A DNA stretch of 64,000 nt, taken from NCBI RefSeq assembly GCF_030867145.1, contig NC_134418.1:2228802-2292801 (forward strand). Direction: 5' to 3'. Under the pieces are notes generated by a model. The model was not told the origin of the DNA. It saw nothing but the letters and a program-made list of their open reading frames with translations, and did no database searches. This document shows positions 21,871-31,893 of this stretch, piece by piece; within the stretch, counting starts at the first letter, position 1, and each line of letters begins with the position of its first letter. Made by a program: the position numbers and the translations under genes. This DNA is from Opisthocomus hoazin (Eukaryota; Chordata; Aves; Opisthocomiformes; Opisthocomidae).

Positions 21871-22567
21871 ATGGGGTGGCCCTGCTGGAGAGCAGCTCTG
21901 TGGAGAGGGACTGGGAGTGCTGGGGGACGACAGGGTGACCATGAGCCAGCAGTGTGCCCTGGGTGCCAAGAAGGCCAATGGGATCCTGGGGTGCATCAAG
22001 AGGAGTGTGGGCAGCAGGGCGAGGGAGGTTCTCCTTCCCCTCTGCTCTGCCCCATCAGCAGTACTGGGTCCAGTGCTGGGCTCCCCACTTCAAGAAAGAT
22101 GAGGAGCTACTGGATAGAGTCCAGCGGAGGGCTACGAGGATGAGGAGGGGACTGGAGCATCTCTCCTACGAGAAAAGGCTGAGGGAGCTGGGCTTGTTCA
22201 GCCTGGAGAAGAGAAGGCTGAGAGGGGACCTTCGAAATGCCTCTAAATATCTGCAGGGTGGGGGTCAGGAGGATGGGGCCAGACTCTTTCCAGTGGTGCC
22301 CAGCGACAGGACAAGGGGCAACGGGCACAAACTGAAGCAGAGGAAGCTCCAGCTGAAGATGAGGAAGAACTTCTTCCCTCTGAGGGTGATGGAGCCCTGG
22401 CCCAGGCTGCCCAGGGAGGCTGTGGAGTCTCCTTCTCTGGAGATATTCCAGCCCCGCCTGGCCGCGGTGCTGTGCAGCCTGCTCTGGGTGACCCTGCTTG
22501 GGCAGGGGGTTGGACTGGGTGACCCCCAGAGGTCCCTTCCAACCCCCAACATTCTGTGATTCTGTGA
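21871..22567 (+). mobile_element. CR1 LINE, 3' about 0.7 kb
   Basis: Sense CR1 from the GAGAGCAGCTCTGTGGAGAG region to the ATTCTGTGATTCTGTG tail. A frame at 21954-22559 stays open over the C-terminal ORF2 region for 201 codons. Confidence 0.95.
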
Positions 22568-25194
22568 AAATATGGCTGAAACCTGCCTGGAAAGGCAGTG
22601 GGATAGCCAGGCGACTAAGGAGACCCCTCATACGGGGTGAGCGCTGCAGCAGCCAAAATCTCTGGGTCCGAGGTTTACCAGATATTTATCCCACGATGAG
22701 AATCACGGGGCTGTGGAGAAAGACCGTGCACCAAGCGCTGTCGGAGCGAGAGCGAGCCGCGCCGAGCCTAAATCCTGCGCAGGGCTGTGCAGGGACGTTC
22801 CGGCTCTGTTACGGGAACATCACCAACCTCGGGCTTAAATAGCTGCTGGTGCTCACCCCTGCGGCTCTCCTGCTCCTTGCTCCTTCCTTGCTTCCCATCC
22901 CAGTTTCAAAAATGCAAAGACTGGGAGGAAATCCCTCCCCGGCTCTGCTCCCAGCCATGCACACGGCAGGGCCTGTCAGAAACCAGTTTGCTTCGTTTCA
23001 GGGAGATGAACTGAGATAGAGGGGAAAAAAAAATTATGAAAATTGCACCATCTCCCATTTGCAAATGGTTTGTGGCACAAAATCCCTCGGCCCTGTGGCA
23101 CTGCCACCCTGGCACGGTCGGGCTGGGCTGTCACTGGGTGTGTACCGGGGGCCCTGGCACCAAGCACCCTCTGGAACAGTGAGGTTTTAGGTTAAAAAGT
23201 TGATTAAATCATTAAATCAAGTAAGCCCTGATGGTATGGAGTGAATAAGGGGACCTCGCCGGGAGGTGCAGGACCGGCATTCAAATAAAGTTCTCCCCAG
23301 CTCTGCTAGAACCTCCTCCAGGGACTCGGGCTGCGACGCTCTCGTGCCTCAGTTTCCCCAGCTGCAGGAGCCGGGTAAATACAGCCCCGGATGCATGTGG
23401 GATCAGCTCGAGTCCTGCTTACCCGGGCCGGGTCTGATCCCGCTCCCACTCAGCACCCCTGCCGAGAGCCCAGCCGGATCCGGCCCCTGCTCGGTCTCAT
23501 CCTTCCCCCACCCCATCTCTCTTGATTTAATAAGATGGAGAGGAATTAACGGGGGCCGGAGCATTGGAATAATGAAAGATGAACAAAGGGGCAGCGCTAG
23601 CAAAGATGCTGCCAGGTTTTAATGATGAGGCCGGGCAGATCCCCTGCTAGCTGTCCCTTTGGAGCCGCGATTAAGAACATACTGTTATTGTTAAGGCAGA
23701 GAGATAAATCCCTGCACCGTTTCTGATGTGATCAGCCGGGGCTTCTCCCTACAATTTGTGATCCTATTGTGGATGGTGTTTGCCCTGGGCAAGGAGAGTC
23801 TGGGAACCGCTTATGAACCATCCTTTGGTCATTAGTCTCCTCATTAGGAGAGAACAATGTGGGAGAAAAAAAGATAATTGAAGGGAGCAGCGGGCTGGTG
23901 GTGCGCTCAGGCCTGTGCCGGGGCTGCCTCGATGCTTGTTCATAATTCCCAATTAATTTGAAATGCCTGGTTTTGGGATGCTCACAACTGCAACCCCTGT
24001 GCTTGACGGGAGGACCACGGAGCATCCTCCGAGGCCTTGCGGGAGGGCACCGGCTTATTTTTGGGGGGTCACCCAGACTTTGCTGTCAGCTGGGTGTAGC
24101 CCCATCGTGGTCTCACCCCGCGTGGGGCTTGACCCACGCTGTGTTTGGAGGGACCCCGGGCAGGCGGACGGGCGCCCAGCACCCGGTGAGGGTGAGGGTG
24201 GTGGGATGCAGGAGGTCCCGCTCCCTCACGTCACATCTGGCTGAGGTAGGAGGCCAGATGTGACACTGAGGAGGGTGACACCGAGGAGGGTGACACCGAG
24301 GAGGGTGACACCGAGGAGGGTGACACCGAGGAACAACCCCGCTTGGATCAGGGATGACATCTCCACACGGAAAGTCAGGATCCAGCCCTGCCATGTCCCA
24401 ACATGGGCTTCATTCAGCTCTTGCCTGGAAAGCTCAGCCTGGGTGATCAACCCCAGGAAAGCCCCGAGGCTGGGGGGGTAGAGGAGCTTTGCCCCACAAA
24501 TTTGGCAATGGAGCAGTAAGAGGAGCAGGTCGCCCATCCCCGGGGACAACCTGCCCGGGCTCCGTGCCCCGGGGAGGAGCGGGAAGAGCCGCAATTCCTC
24601 AGGATGCTTGATTTTATCAAGTGCTAATGAGACCTGGATGGGGCTGAGGTGCTTTGCAGTCCATTATCCCAAATTAACCTGACAATGAAGCCGGGGCCGG
24701 TGTCTGGAGGGCGGCTGGGGTGTGTATTGGCTTGTCTGGGGCTGGGGGACAGAAGGGTGCTGCCCTCTGCCCGCACCCCTGAGCTGAAAGCAAGGGCCCT
24801 GCGTTTCGTTGGTTTTCCATCCCGTGAACACGTTGAGTCGGCTCCCGGAGAGAGGTTTGAGAAGCCAGAGCTGGAGGGAGGTGGTGGGGATGGAGAGGAC
24901 GGGGGAGCGGGGGTGTCTCCTCCACAGACTCCCGTTTCGGCATATCCCACTTGGAGCAAACTCTCGCACTCCCAAATCCTCACGTCCATCCCGCGCTGCG
25001 ACTCGCACGGGGCGTTCGCCAGTGCTTGGGCAGTGGATGGAACTGGGGAGCGCTCAGCTGGAAGGTAGCTGTGATCTCAGAAGGAGCATTTCCCCGGAGC
25101 CGGTGGCCATCCCTGTGCTCGGCGCTGGCAGGGGGACATATGGGGCTGGCCGTGCTCCTGCCACCTGCACCCAGGGCTCCCATTGCTGTAGAGA
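22568..25194. other. Unique intergenic block between the NOTO genes
   Basis: No exon is recognised. The region 23515-23900 is A+T-richer and non-repetitive (TTGATTTAATAAGATGG, GCGATTAAGAACATACTG then TTATTGTTAAGG, AAAGATAATTGAAGG). It looks like a candidate conserved non-coding stretch. 24620-24690 is a smaller one (GATTTTATCAAGTGCTAATG). Confidence 0.4.
24256..24334. repeat. 15-bp tandem repeat, five copies
   Basis: Five copies of GAGGAGGGTGACACC with a single early mismatch (ACACTGAGG). Confidence 0.93.
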
Positions 25195-25198
25195 AACG

Positions 25199-25353
25199 TG
25201 GAATCGTAGATTTGTAGAACGGTTTGGGTTGGAAGGGACATTTAAACGTCATCCATCTAGTCCACCACCCCCACAATGAGCAGGGACATCTTCAGCTGGA
25301 TCAGGTTGCTCAAGTATGACTTGAGGTTGCTCAATTACAACTCCAGGTTGCTT
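25199..25353 (-). mobile_element. CR1 LINE fragment, diverged subfamily
   Basis: Antisense 3' end: GGTTTGGGTTGGAAGGGACA, then the CACCCCCACAATGAGCAGGG and ATCAGGTTGCTCA words typical of an older CR1 group. More diverged than its neighbours. Confidence 0.75.
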
Positions 25354-25813
25354 GTTATAGAATCATAGAATCATAGAATGGTTTGGGTTGGAAGGGACCT
25401 TAAAAATCATCTGGTTCCAACCACCCTGCCATGAGCAGGGACATCTCCCACCAGACCAGGGTGCTCAGAGCTCCATCCAGCCTGGCCTTCAACCCTGCCA
25501 GGGAGGGGGCAGCCACAGCTTCTCTGGGCAACCTGGGCCAAGGTTTCACCACCCTCATGGGGAAGAATTTCTTCCTAATATCTCATCTAAATCTGCCCTC
25601 TTTTAGTTTAGAGCTGTTCCCCCTTGTCCTATCCCTACACACCCTTGTGAAAAGCCCCTCTCCATCCTTCCTGTCGGCCCCTTCAGGCACTGGCACTGCT
25701 CTAAGGTCACCCCGGAGCCTTCTCCTCTCCAGGTTGAACAGCCCCAGCTCCCTCAGCCTGTCCTCGGAGGAGAGGTGCTCCAGCCCTCTGACCATCTTCG
25801 TGGCCTTCCTCTT
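25354..25813 (-). mobile_element. CR1 LINE, 3' about 0.46 kb (ATTCTATG-tail group)
   Basis: Antisense CR1 starting with three reversed ATTCTATG units, then GGTTTGGGTTGGAAGGGACC, ending at the region coding [20 protein letters not shown]. Confidence 0.93.
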
Positions 25814-26300
25814 ATAACACCCTCAGACAGCGTCGTGCCATCGCTCCTGTCCTCACCCCAGTTTGGGTCCGCTCATGGGACCCTGCAAGGCGCCGAGGAT
25901 CCAGAAGGCAAAAGGAACAGGAGAGATGGGTTTTGCCCGGAGGGATGGACACCGGCACCTTGTTCTGGAGCTCTCAGCAGCTCCCCAGCACCGCGCTGAA
26001 GGTGGGAAAGCCACAGCGAGGTGGCACCCCGACGCTGCGCACTGCTGGGCGCTCCAGCAGCGGAGAGCACGCACGGTCGTCGTCGTTAACCTGCGTCATT
26101 TCTCTTTTCTAGAGTTTATGATAAAGGAGCGAACACGCATCATCTGTCCTCCGGGGAGAAACCCCACGCTCCTCTCTTTGCCGTGAAGAAGAAGCCCCAT
26201 TCGCTTCTCCGCATGGGATTCGGTGGCTTGGGAAGGGGCAAATCACCAGCTCCAGGAGGCATGGGATTTGGAGACGTTCCCCACTGCCTTATTAGATGAA
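25814..26300. other. Unique sequence, nothing recognised
   Basis: Intergenic sequence with no exon or transposon seen, running up to a 46-bp direct repeat. Confidence 0.45.
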
Positions 26301-26609
26301 GATTAGATAAGATAGATATAAGATCCATTATTATTGGATCATGGATCCTCTTCCCTCTGAGGGTGACGGAGCCCTGGCCCAGGCTGCCCAGGGAGGCTGT
26401 GGAGTCTCCTTCTCTGGAGATATTCCAGCCCCGCCTGGACAAGGTCCTGTGCAGCCTGCTGTGGGTGACCCTGCTTGGGCAGGGGGTTGGGCTGGGTGAC
26501 CCACAGAGGTCCCTTCCAACCCCTACCATTCTGTGATTCTGTGATTCTGTGATTATTGTTATGGATTAGATAAGATAGATATAAGATCCATTATTATCGG
26601 ATCATGGAT
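26301..26609. repeat. 46-bp direct repeats flanking a CR1
   Basis: Left copy 26301-26346 and right copy 26564-26609 (GATTAGATAAGATAGATATA then AGATCCATTATTATYGGATC and ATGGAT) differ at one position. Between them lie the CR1 3' fragment and about 10 bp of extra sequence. Confidence 0.9.
26349..26553 (+). mobile_element. CR1 LINE 3' end between direct repeats
   Basis: About 205 bp of CR1 from CTTCCCTCTGAGGGTGACGG to three ATTCTGTG units. Its position between two 46-bp direct repeats suggests an unusually long target-site duplication or insertion into an existing duplication. Confidence 0.93.
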
Positions 26610-28102
26610 TATTATTTATTAGTATGGATTATCGCAGGAGAAATGGCTGCAAAAACCTGACACAAAGCCAAAAGCTAAAGCTGGTGCTCAACACCCCGTT
26701 ATTAAGCAAGTTTTGGTGGTTTTTTTAAAGACTAAAAGCCAGGAGCTCGCGATTTCAGGCTCCTCAGGTTGGTGGTGCTGGGCTTGTTATCCTAACGAGC
26801 GCAAGCACACGCCTGTCTAATCATGAGCCCCGGGATCCGTCTTCTCCCTCATAGGATGCGACCCAAAGGATGCTCTGGGTCGAGCAGCTCTTTTCCCGCT
26901 CGCAGCAGGACTCGCGGCCCCGGATCACGGATGCACGGAGTCCCCCGGTCACGTCTTCACGTGTGCTTGCTGTGGGCTCGGGGAAATTTCCGCCACCTCT
27001 TTTCGCCCGCTGCGATGGTTTTGCGGCTTTGGGGAGGGCTGGAAACGGAGCCGGGCTCTCCCCGCTGCTGGAGGCGAGGTGTGAAATTTCTCACGGGCGA
27101 ACAAGTGAGAGCCGCGGGGTGCCCAGAAGAAGGGGGACAGAACAGATTGAAGGGGGGGGAGCGGAGGAGAAGAGAAAGCAGCAGCCAGGGAGAAAGAAAA
27201 ATCCCCGAAGCAGCAACCTGGTTTGAAGGTTTGGGTTTTTTTTGAGGCGGTTTTCTATGAGGGGATTGTAAAATGCGCTCTCTCTTTCCCCTTTGCAGGG
27301 GGGCAGCTGGGCCCCCACTCTATCTGATAGTCATTAGCATCAATTAGCCCCGTTTGAAGTAGGCAACATCTTTGTCTCTGGGCAAAAAAAAGAAATAAAA
27401 AAACCTTTCAGGGAGCCCATAATAACATCTGGAGCGAGGGGAGGCTGAGCTCAAGTTCCCCACTTTCATCTCTTGTCGAGGTACTTGGAATGTTAATGCA
27501 GCCTCATTCTTTAATGGAGTTATCAGGAAATGCTTTTCACCCCCTTCCCTTTGCTCCGGGGGGATGTTTACAAAGGGCTGGGGGCTTTTTTGTTGGTTTG
27601 TTGTCAGGATTTTATTTTCTTTTTTTACCCCCTTAAGAAATTCCCCCCCTCCCCTTTCATTTTCTACGCTCTCGACAAAACAAAACCGGAATAAATAACA
27701 CAAAAAAATTTAAAAAAACCACCACCAACACCCCACCGCCAAAAAAAAATCAAGCGGATTGGGGAAGGGGGTGCCCACGCTTCCACCTCCCCTGCCCGCT
27801 CCTCCTGGGGCCGCTGGGGTGGCGATGGGGCCGGTGGCTCTGCCCCGTGTCCCCTGCTCTGCCCGCCCGCCGGGTGCGACATTTCCCAACTCGTTAGCGG
27901 CGAGTGAAAATTTCCAGCTTTCCACCCGCGCCGCTAATGGGAAGCGGGACGCGTCATTAGGCAGCCAAGGCGGCCCGAGCGGGAGAAGCCAGCCGGAGGG
28001 TTTGGCTGTCGCTGGCAGTCTGTCCGTCTGTCTGTCCGTCCTTCCTGCCAGCAGCATCTCCCCCCGGCTCTGCCCATGGCTCGCCCATCCCAACGACCCA
28101 AC
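26610..28102. other. Unique intergenic block with A+T-rich candidate regulatory islands
   Basis: 27305-27580 is unique and A+T-rich: GATAGTCATTAGCATCAATT, TTGGAATGTTAATGCAGCC, CTTTAATGGAGTTATCAGG, and GATGTTTACAAAGG (27563-27576, FOX- plus SOX/TCF-like). 27872-27965 resembles the element upstream of the first NOTO gene. No exon is recognised. Confidence 0.4.
27872..27962. promoter_or_regulatory. Candidate NOTO-type regulatory element, copy B
   Basis: GGGTGCGACATTTCCCAACT then CGTTAG, with CTAATG 41 bp after GTTAG, about 4 kb upstream of the second NOTO ATG. The layout matches copy A at 11905-11975, though the T-box word is degraded to GGGTGCGA. Function is inferred. Confidence 0.4.
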
Positions 28103-28161
28103 GATGACCCACAGAGGTCCCTTCCAACCCCTACTATTCTGTGATTCTGTGATTCTGTGAT
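28103..28161 (+). mobile_element. CR1 LINE, 3'-terminal scrap
   Basis: Last ~60 bp of a CR1: CACAGAGGTCCCTTCCAACC and three ATTCTGTG units. Confidence 0.88.
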
Positions 28162-28246
28162 AAGAGCAGGAGCATCTCCAACACCTCTACCCACGGGAAT
28201 TACACCAGCACTCACAGCTTACTATAAAGAGGAAAAATAATTCAGA

Positions 28247-28406
28247 GATCACAGAATCACAGAATCACAGAATCACAGAATGGTAGGGGTTGGAAGGGAC
28301 CTCTGTGGGTCATCTAGTCCAACCCTCCTGCTGAAGCAGGGTCACCTACAGCAGGCTGCACAGGACCTTGTCCAGGCGGGTCTTGAATATCTCCAGAGAA
28401 GGAGAT
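28247..28406 (-). mobile_element. CR1 LINE, 3' end with four tail units
   Basis: Antisense 160-bp CR1 with four reversed ATTCTGTG units, then GGTAGGGGTTGGAAGGGACC, ending at the CTCCAGAGAAGGAG region. Confidence 0.92.
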
Positions 28407-28435
28407 GGAAGAGGCTTTCCAACAAACAGATTTAG

Positions 28436-28504
28436 GTGGTGTTGGGGTGACGGTTGGGCTTGACGATCTCAGAGGCCTTTTCCAACCTTCACGATCCCGT
28501 GATC
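28436..28504 (+). mobile_element. Old CR1 3' end
   Basis: TTGGGCTTGACGATCTCAGA followed by GGCCTTTTCCAACC and a degraded ATCCCGTG tail. This is a diverged sense CR1 end abutting the antisense copy. Confidence 0.65.
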
Positions 28505-29309
28505 CGAAATCCAAACCAGGCGTAACGCCGCCCAGACTCTACCCCACACCACCTCTGTGCAAGCAAAGCCAGAAGCTGTGAATCTCTGTGGAGATTTTTT
28601 CTCGGTGGCTTCTTTCTTTTTGGACGGGGGGGGGACACACGGGCTTCGGCGCTCGCCCAGCTTGGAACGTGTGATTTCAATTAAGCACACAGTTCCGCGG
28701 CGGCGGGATCGGGGCTGGCTGTTTGGCGAAGGAGCAATAAAGCAGCAGCTGTATTTATTCACTTATTTTGAAGCTGCCGTGGAAGACAGGATGCTAAACG
28801 GGAGGGGAAAAAAAAAACGTGTTTTAAAGGCAAACTAGAGGGGCTCTTTTGTCTCCCGCGGGCATCCTCTTCCCCCGGGGTCCCGCAGCCATCACCAGGG
28901 TGCTTCCTCGCGAGCGGGATAATCCTGCCCGTGCGTTCCCGGCGTTCCCATTCGCTTTGAAACGCTCGAAAATATCGAGATGCTCGCTCATAGCGAGGGC
29001 TACTTCTGCGGCTCGGGCGGTGGAAAGAAACTTTCAGTCCCGCAGCTCCCCGACTGGGCACGGAGACGTTGAACGCCGGGTTCTTAAGCCACGGGGGGTT
29101 TTTTGCTCCGTGTTTACGAACCTGCGGACTCCGATCTGGGGGGATTTCTCCATGTTTGCAAACACCGGGGGGAATTTTTGGAGCGTGGTTGGCGCTGTGA
29201 GCGGGAGGGTTTGTGGGTGCGCAGGGCCGTGACCCCCCCCGGCGCTGTGCCTGTCGGCAGCTCTCCACCGGACCCCGCCGCTGCGGGGGTAGCACACGGC
29301 CTCATCACC
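28505..29309. other. Unique intergenic block with FOX-like sites
   Basis: No exon is recognised. 28735-28790 is A+T-rich (GTATTTATTCACTTATTTTG). 29091-29166 holds two imperfect direct copies of a GGGGGG(T/A)TTT...TGTTT(A/G)C module, with TGTTTAC at 29111 and TGTTTGCAAACA at 29153-29164. Confidence 0.4.
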
Positions 29310-30161
29310 CACAGAATCACAGAATGGTCAGGGTTGGCAGGGACCTCTGGGTCACCCAGCCCAACCCCCTGCCCAAGCAGGGTCACCCACAGCAGGGGGC
29401 ACAGCACCGCGTCCAGGCGGGGCTGGAATATCTCCAGAGAAGGAGACTCCACAGCCTCCCTGGGCAGCCTGGGCCAGGGCTCCGGCACCCTCAGAGGGAA
29501 GAAGTTCTTCCTCATCTTCAGCTGGAGCTTCCTCTGCTTCAGTTTGTGCCCATTGCCCCTTGTCCTGTCGCTGGGCACCACTAGAAAGAGTCTGGCCCCG
29601 TCCTCCTGACCCCCACCCTGCAGATATTTAGAGGCATTTCAAAGGTCCCCTCTCAGCCTTCTCTTCTCCAGGCTGAACAAGCCCAGCTCCCTCAGCCTCT
29701 CCTCGTAGGAGAGATGCTCCAGTCCCCTCCTCATCCTCGTAGCCCTCCGCTGGACTCTCTCCAGTAGCTCCTCATCTTTCTTGAACTGGGGATCCCAGAA
29801 CTGGACACAGGACTCCAGATGGGGCCTCCCCAGGGCAGAGCAGAGGGGGAGGAGAACCTCCCTTGCCCTGCTGGCCACACTCCTCTTGATGCACGCCAGG
29901 ATCCCATTGGCCTTCTTGGCACCCAGGGCACACTGCTGGCTCATGGTCACCCTGTCGTCCCCCAGCACTCCCAGTCCCTCTCCACAGAGCTGCTCTCCAG
30001 CAGGGCCGCCCCAGCCTGTCCTGGTGCCTGGGGTTGTTCCTCCCCAGGTGCAGGACCCTGCCCTTGCCCTGGTTGAACCTCATCAGGTTCCTCTCTGCCC
30101 AACTCTCCAGCCTGCCCAGGTCTCTCTGGATGGCAGCACAGCCTGCCCGTGTACCCACCAG
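29310..30161 (-). mobile_element. CR1 LINE, 3' about 0.85 kb
   Basis: Antisense CR1 from the tail to the codons for [19 protein letters not shown]. Similar in extent to the copies at 5975 and 17043. Confidence 0.95.
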
Positions 30162-30408
30162 AAGGCTGTGCCCCAAACCAGGTGAACGGTCACACCTCCC
30201 CAGCGCAGCCATCCCGCAGCCTGCACGAGAGCTCCTGGGGTGTTTTTCACCCCCCGAGACGGCCGGGCACACACGGACACGTTCCCCGGGGCATGGTGGG
30301 CTCGCACAGCCACTGCAGGGGTCCGGCCGTGCCCGTGAGCAGTGGGCAGTGGTGGGTTGGCCTGAGGAGCGTGGCCAGGGCGATGGTGTGGGTGCGCCCG
30401 TGGGGAAA
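30162..30408. promoter_or_regulatory. Unique stretch upstream of the second NOTO gene with a T-box word
   Basis: Short unique block between a CR1 and the promoter minisatellite. It carries TCACACCT (30190-30197), the exact reverse complement of the AGGTGTGA word upstream of the first NOTO gene. No exon is recognised. A regulatory role is inferred. Confidence 0.3.
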
Positions 30409-31765
30409 GTGTGGGGGTCAGGGGGGGTCTGGGGGTCAGGGCGGGGAGCTGTAGGGTGTCCACTGGGAGGGTGAGGGTGCCAGCAAGGTTGGGGGGGAAG
30501 GTGTCATTGGCAGGGGGAAGGGAGATGGTGTCCGTGGCGGAAGGAGCAAGTGTCCTCGTGGGTGTCTGTCTGGAGTGGGTGCTGCTGTGGGTGTCCACGG
30601 AGCAGGGGTGTGCGTCCAAGGGGAAGGAGCAGGTGTCAGCATGGGGGTCCATGGAGAAGGAGGTTCTGAGGGTGGGTTTGGGTGCTCCTGGGGAAGGAGC
30701 GGGCCTTGGCGTGGGGTCCGTGGGGAAGGAGCAGGTGTCAGCGTAGGTGTCCGTGGAGAAGGAGTAGGTGTCAGTGTGGGTGTCCGTGGGGAAGGAGCAG
30801 GTGGAATTGTGGGTGTCTGTGGGGAAGGAGTGGGTGTTGGTGTGGGGTCTATGGGGAAGGAACATGGGTGCCTGTGGGGGAAGATGTGGGAGTCCAGGTG
30901 GGGTCAGTGGAGGAGCCAAGCAGGGAAGGAGCAGTGTTTGTGGGGGTGTTGGTGGGGAAGGAGGGGTGTCCATGGGGGTGTAGGTGTGGAAGAAGAGGTG
31001 TGGAGGTGTGGAGGTCCCGGTGTGGACGGAGGGGTGTCCGTGGGGGTGTCAGTAGGAAGGAGGGGTGTCCATGGGGCTGTCAGTGTGGAAGAAGCAGTGC
31101 CTATGGAGGTCCCGGTGTGGAAGAAGTGGTGTCCATGGGGGGATGTCCGTGTGGAAGGAGAGGTGTCCGTGGGGGTGTTGGTGGGGAAGGAGGGGTGTCT
31201 GTGGGGGTCCCGATGCGGAAGTAGGGGTGTCTGTGGTGGTCCCGGTGTGGACAGAGGGTTGCCCGTGTGGGTCCCGGTGTGGATGGAGGGGTGTCTGTAG
31301 GACTCCTAGTGTGGAAGGAGTGGTGTGGACGGAGGGGTGTCCATGGGGATGTCACTGTGGAAGAAGTGGTGTCTGTGGGGGTCCTGGTGTGGAAGCAGTG
31401 GTGTGGATGGAGGGGGTGCCCGTGGAGGTCCCGGTGTGGATGGAGGGGTGTCCGTGGGGCTGTCGGTATGGACGTAGGGGTGCCCTCGGGGGTCCCGATG
31501 TGGATGGAGGGGAGCCCACGGGGCTGTCAGTATGGATGGAGGGGTGCCGCAGGGGTCCCGGTGTGGATGGAGGGGTGCCCGCGGGGGTCCCGGTGTGGAC
31601 GGAGGGGTGCCCGCGGGGGTCCCAGTGTGGATGGAGGGGTGCCCACGGGGGTCCCAGTGTGGATGGAGGGTTGCCGCGGGGGTCCCGGTGTGGATGGAGG
31701 GGTGCCCGCGGGTGTCCCGGTGTGGACGGAGGGGTACCCGCGGGGGTCCCGCCGCAGCCCCGCGG
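30409..31765. repeat. Minisatellite abutting the second NOTO promoter
   Basis: About 1.35 kb of units near 30-39 bp on the left and a regular ~32 bp on the right, where TGCCCGCGGGGGTCCCGGTG is followed by TGGACGGAGGGG. Most units carry a GGTGTGG word. It ends about 80 bp before the TATA box. The frames are repeat artefacts. Confidence 0.93.
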
Positions 31766-31893
31766 GTGGGTGCAGCCCCCCCCCCCCCCCCCCCCCCCCG
31801 CCCCTTTGCATAGCAGCGCGCCTCATCCCAGCCCACCGCCCCCTCCATATAAGCCTCGGAGCCCGGCCCCGGCCCCGCCACACCGGCCCGGCC
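31766..31893 (+). promoter_or_regulatory. Core promoter of the second NOTO gene
   Basis: After a long C run (31779-31799), TTTGCAT (31804-31810) and a TATA box CATATAAGC (31846-31854) precede the ATG by 40-48 bp. The implied 5' leader is very short. The sequence around the start (CCGGCCATGC) is the same as in the first NOTO gene. Confidence 0.6.

Noticed and set aside
24256-24334. 15-bp GAGGAGGGTGACACC repeat as a cluster of T-box or nuclear-receptor sites
   Set aside because: The reverse word GGTGTCACC only partly fits a T-box site and five short copies are easily explained as a simple tandem repeat.
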